Below are positions 54,658 through 64,000 of a DNA stretch of 64,000 nucleotides, piece after piece. Position 1 is the stretch's first letter; each line of letters begins with the position of its first letter. The DNA comes from Bolinopsis microptera (Eukaryota; Ctenophora; Tentaculata; Lobata; Bolinopsidae), in NCBI RefSeq assembly GCF_026151205.1, contig NC_087074.1:5952001-6016000 (forward strand), read 5' to 3'. The notes beneath the pieces are model-generated. The model was given only the letters and a program-made list of their open reading frames with translations, ran no database searches and had not been told where the DNA came from. Position numbers and translations under genes: made by a program.

Positions 54658-57600
54658 ATGAAAGTAACAATCCCGGAAATTGCATGGCACAACAGGGATC
54701 CAGTGTTCAGTGCTGATTTCAGTATGGGAGAGGGCTGTCAGTGGAGAATGGCAACTGCTGGTGCTGATTCTGATGTCAAGGTTCGCCTAGTTACAAATAA
54801 TCTAATTTTACACTCTGTATTCTGTTTTTTTTTGTAGCTTTGCATCTACCATCTGATAGATTTAAATCCTAAGTTTCACAATAGCGAAAAAACGTAAAAA
54901 TCAAGGAAAACAAGTAACTTCCAATGATGCAAAGTTTTAAATTCACTTCTTAAATGTGTATTTTCAAGATGTGGAGAGTTGTGCCACACAGAGACGGTAA
55001 AGATGCGGAAGTAACTTTCCTGTCCAATTTGAGAAGACACACAAACACTGTCAACTGTGTCAGGTTCTCACCTGATGGTTTGCTATATTTGAACATTCAT
55101 ATTAAAGACTTGTATCCATCTGAAACTCTGCTTGAAGTTTGCTGATGTTCATGGTAGTTATTTCTGTTTCAGATCTAAAACTAGTTTTTTATCAGCTTAT
55201 CTTGGCTCATAAGATTTTCTATCCAGTGAAATAAAAGAACCCAATTTCAGGTTTATTGCTCGCATCTGGTGGGGACGGTGAGTGCTATTTTTCCTTGTAT
55301 ATCAAATTTTTAAATAATTTTGCACCAAATTTTGTGTAACTCACACAACACATTCTGACACATTTGGGACATTAAGATTTTTACTAAATTTTACTGTAAA
55401 CATTGTACATGTTGAACCCAAGTTATTTTTACAGATGTGTAACATGCCCGTCAGTTTGTTTATATCGAGTTTTAATATGTATCATGTATCACAAACCAAT
55501 TTTCTGCAGATGGTGCTATGTTTTTGTGGCAGGAAAAGGAAGATAAGAATGTTGAGGGTAATTTATTTGAAGAGGATTCAGAACAAAATAAAGAGCATTG
55601 GGTTGCATACAAAATGTTGAGGTAAGAGACTATCACTGATCACACCTATCATTGATCATACATCACTAATCAGACCTGTCAAGTTTAGACAAACCATCAC
55701 TGATTACTTCTGTCAAGCTACGTATATGGCTTCTGTAAAATCTACGGGAATGTATTCAAGGCATAGATTAGGGCCACATGTCAACTGTATTCATATATCT
55801 ACCCGGCTGACTTGTATAGTATTTCTATAATTATTCATTGATAAACCTCAAGATATACCTATAATAAGAAGACTTTTTCCACAGAGGGCACATAGAAGAC
55901 ATAATGGACATCGCCTGGTCACCTGATGGGAAAATGATAGTTTCAGGGTCTATTGATAATAGTGTTATAGTTTGGGAGGCTAAAACTGGTGAGTCAAGTT
56001 CCTTTTTATTTTTTTTTAAATACAGTTGTGTAGAAAGACAAATTACAAATTTATACTTATAGAATGTAGCACAGAAAATTATATCATAGATTATATTATA
56101 AGCCGGCTTATGATATAATCTATGATGTAATTTTCAGTGGTCTGATTGATCTTGTTCTCGCATATCGGTACTACACAGTACACAAGGATCAGAGTTGCAG
56201 GATCTAGTTTTTATGTTTTTGATCCCTGACAATTGACATTTATGACCACCATTTTGTGGGGCTGGGTTATTGCAGCCTTAGGTTTCAGGCTGTGTGATAA
56301 TCACACCATTCAGTCTGTGTGATAATCACACCATCCTCCATCAACCGGTTTCAACAAGTCTCCAGTTCATACTCCAGTTTATTGCACTTCTTCTTCTGTA
56401 GTTTGTAAAAGTTGTCAGATCTTTTTGCTGTACTTAGAGTAAAGAATTGTAATAAAATATTGGATCAGTACTCAGTAGCAGTAATTGGTAAGCTGGTTCT
56501 GGGTTCTTATAAAGTTATAAAATCCTATAGAATCCTCGACTCATATATCATTTGATGAATTCCTTCCTCTGTCCACTTACTGTACTTTTGAGCGTGTGAT
56601 CCACTCTTGTATTGCCTGTTTGATAAGTTTACTTAAGTAATAAAATGTTTCTCTTATCTTCACATTTTACTCTCCCCTAACGTTTCAGTTACTGAAAAGT
56701 ATATATAAACTTCACGTTTTATACATATTACTTCACATTTCAATTATTTCATGCCGGCAATACAAATTGTAAACACCCTCCTCAGTACATTGGTATGCAA
56801 TTAGCATAATGTATGAAAATATTGGTGATCTTGGATATCCGGACATCCGCGGATCAAATACAAATAGCATTGGAATTAGGATGTTTATCTATGTTGGTTC
56901 CCAACTCACGGCTGACGGCTCTCTAATAAATTATCTTGAAATACTTCTCGCACCAAATACCAATACACATTTTGTATAACACAGTAATGAGCAAATCTCG
57001 TTCAATCTTTGAAGCAAAAATATCTTAACGTACTCTTCTTATTTAATACAAATTAAGCGTATAGAATAGTATCAGGACGACACACCCAAATATGTAACAA
57101 TTAAATAATTAATATCGTATGACATGCTCGTCAATCTTACTAATTCCTTGCCACTCTCCCAGATCCTAATACCTATGCTCCTTTATAAACATTCCATCAA
57201 TGCTAACTGTTATCTCAGGCAAGAAGCTGCATCTGCTGAAGGAACATTCCCACTACGTGCAGGGAGTCACGTGGGATCCCTTAGGAGAGTTTATCTGCTC
57301 TCTTTCTAGCGATAGGTTTGTCATCTGATATCAACTCTGCTAGATCATATTTTCTTATAACATTATCTCTAGTTTTGAATTTGTGAACTACCATCTTTCG
57401 TCTATGTAACTATTGTATATATGTGGCAAACGCCCAAACTGAATGACGAATATGATTATCAAACATGAAAAAGATCCTTCCCTGAAATTAAAATAAAAAT
57501 TTGTCCCACACAAAATTCGTTGAAGAATGATAAACAAATGTCTCAGATCGTTGCTAGTATACGAAGCAGCACGTGGTAACTTAATGTACAACGTATCAAA

Positions 57601-58705
57601 ACACCGGCGGGAAAAGAAGCAAGTGGAGAAGGACGCAGATGATAAGGAGAAGACAGAGAAGATTGAAAAAGAGAAAACCAACAGATTGTTTGTTGAAGAG
57701 GGCGCCACTAAATATTTCAGAAGATTGGATTTCACTCCTGATGGAGCTTTTCTTATCACTCCAGGTTTGATCCTAAAGAGCGTTTTGTCATTTCTTCCTA
57801 TTCTACAGAAGCCTGACGTACACGTTCATGGCAGTTTTTTGTTTGGTATGAGCATTTTTGGGATGTTTGGCATTCTAGGGCTGAGTGTGGGCATGGCCAT
57901 CCCGTGGGCACAGTTGTCGCTCGGGGTCTGCGGCCCCTCAGGGGTTCAGTTGCGGGCTCTGTATGTTGGTTGACTGCTGTCTCGGGTCTGGTTTCGTGAA
58001 AAATGATGTTTTCTTACTATAAGAAAATCATTCATATTACTAAATGAGTAAGTATCAATAGAATTGATCGTATTAACTAAATAACTTAACTAAATAACTT
58101 CGCAGCCGGTCAGGTGTCAACCGCAGATGATCTCTGTCACGTGACTTATATGTTTTCCAGAAGTAATCTTAAAAAGTAAGTTTATGTGTTGAATTATTTT
58201 GAACATCTTTCGTGTATATTGCTAAAGTATAAAGGAAACATTCGCATTCAACTGTAATTATTTTATTTTCATAGTTTTTTGCTATAAAATTGTCAGCAGA
58301 GTTTTAAACTTTTGACGAATTTCAGGCCGATCTGTCATTTGCCGGGCCCTCAAAAACCAGTGTGTGCTGTAAGATGCTGCCCGGTATTGTACGAATATCA
58401 AAATAAAGAAACTAAAAAACATACCAAGTTAGTATCAAAATTGTTCTTTTCTAATTAGATTTAGTTCATTTAAGTCAAAGTAATTATCTCTATACATTTT
58501 GTAATTCATGTCATATTTTTTCTGTGCATACTGGTTTACATTGCTTTCTTACATCATGTGACGATTATTTCTTTTTCAGTTTACCGTACCGTATGATTTA
58601 CGCTGTTGCATCGTTAAGTGAAGTTTACCTGTACGATACTGAACAATTTACACCATTTTGCTCCGTGTCAGATATTCATTACGCTTGTATAACAGACTTG
58701 GCATG
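54658..58705 (+). CDS. CHAF1B: CHAF1B (CAF-1 p60 subunit), N-terminal WD40 exons; C-terminus not found
   Basis: CAF-1 loads histones H3-H4 onto newly copied DNA; this subunit is a WD40 propeller. Exons: 54658-54780, 54969-55077, 55251-55277 (27-nt micro-exon), 55510-55621, 55885-55988, 57219-57315, 57547-57764, 58106-58175, 58326-58427, 58580-58705. All phases agree, 362 codons. Seen: start MKVTIPEIAWHNRDPVFS, WRMATAGADSDVKMWRV, HTNTVNCVRFSPDGLLLASGGDDG, WVAYKMLRGHIEDIMDIAWSPDGK, KEHSHYVQGVTWDPLGEFICSLSSDR, then a basic insert (KHRREKKQVEKDADDKEKTEK), YFRRLDFTPDGAFLITPAG, KPICHLPGPQKPV, NLPYRMIYAVASLSEVYLYDT, YACITDLAW. The family continues with another blade and a tail that I do not find before 60500. 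Confidence 0.9.
56066..56142. repeat. Hairpin in a CHAF1B intron
   Basis: AAAATTATATCATAGATTAT and its inverse ATAATCTATGATGTAATTTT meet around AAGCCGGCTT. A near-perfect palindrome of about 60 bp. Confidence 0.8.
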
Positions 58706-60447
58706 GTAAGTGAAATAGTAAACACAGACTTCTCAATTCTTTATTTGTGAAACATTGTATTGTCTTCTCGACTGTTCAAAACGTTTTGGTTGGTCATCAC
58801 GATGAAACCTATATCGTAGCTGCTTCGCTTAAGACGCGCTTTGCAAAGTATGTCACTGCTAGTACAGAGTTCCTTTATCATATATGTTTATACTATCTCT
58901 TTAATTTTGGTGACCCAAGAATGGGTATAAAGAAATTAGCTTTTCTTTGGGCAACTGAACTGATTCCTAACGGAGAACATCTGTAGCTTATAGCTGGCGA
59001 GGGTATGTTGTTAGTTCTCATTGAAAACAATGTGTTGCTTAAACTCGTGAGTCTAAAAAACAAGTTTTGGCGCGAAAATCTAAATATACCAAATTTTATA
59101 TGGAATATGCGGAAGGCGCGACACGCAAAATGCTAAGAGATCTGCGCTCAATAAACGCGCAATGTGCCTCGCGCGTAGGGCCTGTCGTGATATCATGGAT
59201 CGCTTAGGTTCCACCAGGATCTGGTAGTCCTCATAATTCTGCGGCCTCTATGTTTCGTCATCTCGCACAACTCTTTAAGAATCTTGTGGATTTGGCATGT
59301 GAAAATTTGCAGCCTTCCAGACATTGATTGGGTTAACGAGGTGTCGTACGTCACCTCAAGATCGGGTGACAGGGGGCTGACCAGGCCAGAACCCAATTGA
59401 TTGGGTCTTAGGTCACGTGATTATGAGCCTGAGGTCACGTGACTATGACGTCACCAGACCTTCCTCTCCGTTTCCCGCTCATTGGACCAGGTGAGCTTGC
59501 ATGCATGTGAATGTGGGTGTAAGTATAGCTGTACTGTAGTTTATACCTAATTAAACCCCTATAGAAACCGAAAATTTATTTTCTGGCAGAAAGCTAGAAA
59601 TTTACCAAAATATCGTCATTGTTTTAAATTTATTTTGATGACCATTCCTGACCTAAAATCGCACGAGAAATCGATTAAACTTGGTTTCAGAACTCAACTA
59701 TGCTTCCTTATGTCTTAAAATCCATGTTTTATCAATACAATCAACATCTCGATCATGTAGTTAAACTTATTACTTAACGGATTCAAGTATAGTTACGCGG
59801 TAGACAAACTAAAACAAAATTAGGTTTATAACCTGCCAGGACGTGCGCCGAGTTAAACTTGTCGAAGGTAATATTTTACGAGTATCACCCGTTAAAGACA
59901 AAACACCAGTTTAATTGTCCTTTTGTCTGAACCATATGGTTAAGTGCAAGCTGTATACAATACGTCAAAAAATCATATCAACGAATCGTATCAAAGTCCA
60001 TCATCAGTTAGTAACAGAGTAGAGATCAGAGCAGAACGAAGGAACATGCTTGCTTGCGGGAATCTTTTCTGAAATATTGTCGACAGGTTAACATCAATTG
60101 CATTTCCGTTACTTGGGTGTGGGATATAAAGCATTATATGGTTGTTAAAAGCCTACATAATACTCTTCAGTTAATATGGCTAATGTTTAGCATTATTTAT
60201 AATCCATTATAATGATTGATGTGATCTGAAATTAAGTTAAGCTACAGACGTTTTTTGTGACAATACAAGAAATAATGGTTGAGCTCCTGCCTGTGAGCCA
60301 CTTAGGAAATACAGTATATCTGATTTATTGTACCTTCACTTCTTCTGCTTTTTCGTTTGCTGTCTGTGCTCTGCGACAGCAATTTGTTGCCCAGACTTCC
60401 TATCCTCCCCTACCACCTTCTTACCACAGGTTGACATAAGAGCCACT
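58706..60447. other. No exon found where the CHAF1B C-terminus is expected
   Basis: I searched all plus frames here by eye for the last WD blade (a DGYCSF-like motif) and a Ser/Pro tail and did not find them. It holds a partial fold-back element copy (59821-59896) and a short repeated GGTCACGTGA-T/C-TATG motif near 59411-59448. Confidence 0.5.
59821..59896. repeat. Half copy of the 48957-49312 fold-back element
   Basis: TAGGTTTATAACCTGCCAGGACG followed, through a diverged GAGTTAAACTTGTCG, by ATATTTTACGAGTATCACCCGTTAA matches the right arm of that element; no left arm here. Confidence 0.7.
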
Positions 60448-60496
60448 TGCCTCTCAACGGCTTGATTGTTGTTGACAAATGCCGTTTTGAGAGGCA
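60448..60496. terminator. Hairpin 4 bp past the stop codon of the 60500-62562 gene
   Basis: TGCCTCTCAACGGC and GCCGTTTTGAGAGGCA pair around a 19-bp loop. It may be a small fold-back element or an RNA structure in the 3' UTR. Role unknown. Confidence 0.5.
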
Positions 60497-60499
60497 TTC

Positions 60500-62562
60500 T
60501 TATATAGGAGATTTCTCCCCCGGGTACCCCACCAACGACAAGCGGTCCTCTTTCAGAAGCACGTTCTTTCCACCAAGGTAGTGGAGGCTGTCCCCTACCT
60601 TTCCATCAAAGTAAAGCCCTGCACGAAAGTTCAAATTAAGTTTACACTAATACTTACTCATTACTCAAATATATATATTTGAACTCTTAATATCATGAAA
60701 TACGCAATCGAACAGATTTGTCTTACCCTCCACTTTAAGATCTTGCACCGACAACAGAGCACTCCTCCTTCGCTTATTTGTTGCCAAGCGCAACTGAGCC
60801 TCTGTTGCCTCCCTGTACAGTCCGTCCTGAGAAGTCATGTCACGAAGAATATTAGTCATCGTGACATTGCTGATGCCATGCCTCATCATAGATCCAGTGA
60901 CCATATCGACAGCAGGGTTAATCTCCAACTCCCGGTCCCGCCTATTTGGTGTCCAATCTTTATCTGATGGGTCCTATAGAAGTATAAATTATTTATCATG
61001 TAGCCTTTATCCTAACTTAAAGTGAATAAGGTCACGCGATGAATCACTTATTGTATAACGTGACGTTTTAATTACCGTCTATAATAGCTAAGATGTTATC
61101 ACCACGAGCTTACAATTATTATTGTGCTGACAGGGATGAGACTACTGAAACTTACGCAGTATGACTCCTGGGACGATTCATCCACAATAGCGAATTCATA
61201 GTTGAACTGTCGATCTGTCTGGTCCATATCTTCTACTTCTAGTTCTAATTCGGCCGGTCCTGCTTCATTTTCACTCCTAAATAATGTATTATTGAATTTA
61301 TATCAGAGAACACAAGTTCATATCATCGAAATTTCCGACATAGTGTTATAGCAATCGATTTATTCGGGATTGCTGATCATAGGCTACCTACCGTTCTTCA
61401 TTTGTACTTATAACGACAGGCTGGAGGTCTTCTGTCGTCAACCGGGATTCCTCTGCTACGATCCCACTGCCTTGCTGGGATTCCACTGCTTCGCTGAAAT
61501 GTATATATCTCAAATTGCAGCAATGAATTCAGTGTAAAAAGGAGTATTATATTACCTTATTTGTTAGAATCCTTACGGTAAATAAAGTATAGAAAATCTC
61601 TGAAGATCACGACCAAGGCCAAGAGGTGTACACAGTGGGGTATAGTTGGCAAGTGTGAATAATAAACCCCATGTACAGGAAAAGTAAACAAACCTATATA
61701 ATATTTGTGTCGCTTATAATGTAGACGATCGCCTGTCTGTACAGTACATAGTAAACTACACATTACACACTACACACCCTGCACCATGTTCATCGTTTTA
61801 GTTGTACTAGTACATTATAACAATGTGTGTGCAGCATGTAGTGTATTTTGTACTTTACAGACAGTCGATTGTCTGCATTAAACAAGTTATTGCACCTTGC
61901 ATACATCCCGACATATTACATAATCATTATTCCTATATACCGCTGAATGGGAGTGAGTATTACAAACCTCGGGTCAGAAAACTTCCCAAGGACCGAGAAT
62001 CTTTTGTTCAATTCATCCTGGAAGTCGGCGTACGGTGTATTGTTGACTTTACAATTACGGATCTTCTTCATGGTTGCATGAAGTTTCTTCAGTTTTCTAA
62101 AAGTAAAAGATGAATGAATAAAAACCTCCGAAATAAGTGTTACATCATAAACAAACAAAGTCCGTAATTTGCTGATACGTGTTCTATGCTCACACTCGCT
62201 CCCTCAACTTCTGTCTTAATCTACGGATATCGAACGAATTGTAACAAAAAGAATAAAAAATTCACGTGTAAAGTTGCAAGTAATAATATATCTAATAGCT
62301 TGATCATATATTCAGCGACAATATTTACAAGGGAAATTGAAACTACATACTTGAAGATGTTGGCTTTACTGTTAAGAGATATCAATAATTCCGATTCAGC
62401 ATAAAATTGAACAAGTTCCTCAGCCACCAAGGTCAGAATTCTGTTAATCTGTACCTTCGGTTGCTGGTCACTTCTAAGAAGTAATAATTGAAGCACTCTC
62501 CTAGTCGAAGGAATCGTTTGAGGTAACTCAAGTGGCTCTCCAATAAGGGAGGAAAACTTCAT
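60500..62562 (-). CDS. Unrecognised 309-aa protein, six exons
   Basis: Exons 62562-62351, 62096-61968, 61493-61392, 61276-61156, 60973-60727, 60618-60500. Frame closes with GT-AG junctions. The N-terminus is helical (STRRVLQLLLLRSD, EELVQFYAESELLISLNSK), then basic KLKKLHATMKKIRNC and a DELNKRF segment. An acidic middle follows (ELELEVEDMDQTD), then DWTPNRRDRELE and a helical stretch with RREATEAQLRLATNKRRRS-like charge. The end is GLYFDGKVGDSLHYLGGKN. This last motif is reminiscent of large families of uncharacterised invertebrate proteins possibly derived from transposons, but I cannot name it. Nuclear role possible from its basic patches; otherwise unknown. It may end early, since the stop lies just before a hairpin. 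Confidence 0.65.
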
Positions 62563-63819
62563 TTTTGAATGGAAAATTGTAACGAATTGAAAATGTAACG
62601 ATTAAAATAATGCTTGCATTTCTTGCGTATTTAGCAGCCTTTTTTAGCGTAATCTTGATTAAAACTGCTGCCATTGGTCGATATATTCTATCAGTAGAAT
62701 AAGCTGTTGCAATTGGCCACATATTGTTAACTAATGCACCCTACTAACGCGTGTCTTACTCCGCAAAACCATCCAAAAGCTATACACTAATCCTACCTAA
62801 TCTTACACTCAGCTCTAATGGCTATTCTACACTCAAACTAGAACATTCTAAAAGATCGATTATTACGCTGAAACCCTGCTGTGTACAGCTTATTGGCCAC
62901 TGTGTATGTGCTAGTAGTCATATATGTGTGAAAAGATGCCGATAATACTTCCAGATTAATTACGAAAATTGAAATAACAGAGACTTAAAAAAAGCTGCCC
63001 AACTGAAATTGCACAAATTGCAATACAACTGCCACATAACACAAGGTTTTTATACATATAAGTTTATTTAACGGGTGATAGCTAGCTTAGCTACTGCGTA
63101 CTGCGACTACCCTGTCGGGCATTAATAGGAACGCTTGAAGTCATTTTAATAATACAATACCATTAAAGCACATAATTGTGAACGTTAGGGCCTTCGGTCC
63201 AGCGTCCACATAATGTCGGTCCAAATGATTTCCGATGAGGTAAATACAAAGTATTGTTTTTCATGGACGAACTGTTTATCAAAAGATGTTAAACATGCAA
63301 TTGCAATGTGTAACGATGAAGTCCGAAACCATACTGTGACACCACCAGGGCATTCTCACCAGGGCATCTAAACTAGTACTTTAGATTTGTTTGGAGAGGC
63401 GAATCATAAACTAGTACTTGGTAGAATAATCTTCTCGATCCAAAGTAACTATTCTCAGAATAGTATTCTTATGCTCGACGTGACGAAGTGCTCTATAATG
63501 CGACTTACGTGGGCCCACACAATACATTAATGTCTTCCTCCTTAGATAGTAGGAATATCGGTATTTGACAAAACTTTAGTTGAGTACTCGATAGTGCCTA
63601 CTATCGAGTATCGTGTACGCCGTACGGATTCTAAGGATTCTGTTTTTGTTTTTTTTATCATGTAAGATGATATCACGCATGACTGACCATATTTTCGTTG
63701 CAATAAAAAAATATTCTGTGGTCGATGTTGCTTTGCGTTGTAAGTATTTTAAGACTATATCAGGCACATTTATTCTGGTTTTTAACCAATTGTATCATAA
63801 GCAATAGAACCGACAACAA
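62563..63819. other. No gene seen
   Basis: No exon supported. Holds ACGGGTGATA (63070), the end motif of the fold-back family, and a palindrome ACTCGATAGTGCCTACTATCGAGT at 63585-63608. Confidence 0.5.
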
Positions 63820-64000
63820 ATGCCTCTACTGAAGTGTCCTAGATCAGAAGCAACATACCAGGATGTCCTGGACACCATGTCCCTGTGGAACATACCCCTA
63901 TGTGTCCTGATCTGTCTGCTGAACTCCCTGGTTATTCACCACTACTACCGTCAAACCAACAAACTAACATCCCTCTTGTTTCTCCTCATATCCCTCTCTG
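63820..64000 (+). CDS. Start of a probable seven-TM receptor (partial)
   Basis: Open from ATG at 63820 to the window end, about 60 residues. A short outside segment is followed by TM1 (LWNIPLCVLICLLNSLVIHHYY) with LNS in place of the usual GN of rhodopsin-type TM1, a basic inner loop (RQTNKLTS), and the start of TM2 (LLFLLISLS), as in GPCRs. Intronless so far. Family cannot be set from this length. Confidence 0.5.
   Translation, partial: MPLLKCPRSEATYQDVLDTMSLWNIPLCVLICLLNSLVIHHYYRQTNKLTSLLFLLISLS

Overview
This is an AT-rich stretch of animal nuclear DNA. Genes are broken by many short GT-AG introns, dispersed non-LTR retrotransposon pieces are common, and folded-back DNA elements and minisatellites are abundant. 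Conserved genes (a papain-family protease, POLDIP2, RMI1, CHAF1B) place it in Metazoa. The style suggests an invertebrate, perhaps a cnidarian, but I cannot name the species. There are no bacterial-type operons and no CRISPR array.

Layout. 1-7030 is repeat-rich and holds no intact gene: a TTAA-flanked piggyBac-type MITE, a 39-bp minisatellite joined to a piggyBac-like zinc-finger remnant, a MITE with a 27-bp minisatellite inside it, and perfect palindromes. 7031-11391 (-) is an 11-exon cathepsin-like protease whose reading frame closes exactly. 11392-17536 holds a 150-bp-arm inverted repeat and a 1.6-kb TIR transposon with subterminal repeats. 17537-28786 (-) is a 16-exon gene that I rebuilt in frame. 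It encodes a 764-aa TPR plus MYND-finger protein that I do not recognise, and its large intron carries a retrotransposon ORF1. 29700-32911 (-) is POLDIP2 (7 exons). 33676-35298 (-) is RMI1, apparently single-exon but split by three same-direction frame breaks. 35997-45241 (+) is a claudin-like four-TM protein with a histone-H1-like insert. One of its introns holds an intact CR1/jockey-type retrotransposon ORF2 and another holds a 3.7-kb satellite-bearing DNA element. 45881-47463 (-) is a UBL7-like UBA protein. 51312-54392 holds a 5'-truncated reverse transcriptase between direct repeats. 54658-58705 (+) is CHAF1B, whose N-terminal WD40 exons are clear and whose C-terminal exons I cannot find. 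60500-62562 (-) is an unrecognised 6-exon gene. 63820-64000 (+) is the start of a probable seven-TM receptor running off the window.

The most striking pattern is that many minisatellites sit exactly on exon-intron boundaries. Several repeat a unit containing the splice site itself (AG|GT), so one real splice site is followed by a row of identical copies. At least eight of the 16 exons of the TPR-MYND gene, one exon of the protease and one of POLDIP2 show this. It matches the old model in which tandem duplication of an AGGT-bearing segment creates or lengthens introns. A second theme is minisatellites seeded inside short TIR elements (3811-5078 and 41253-44991).
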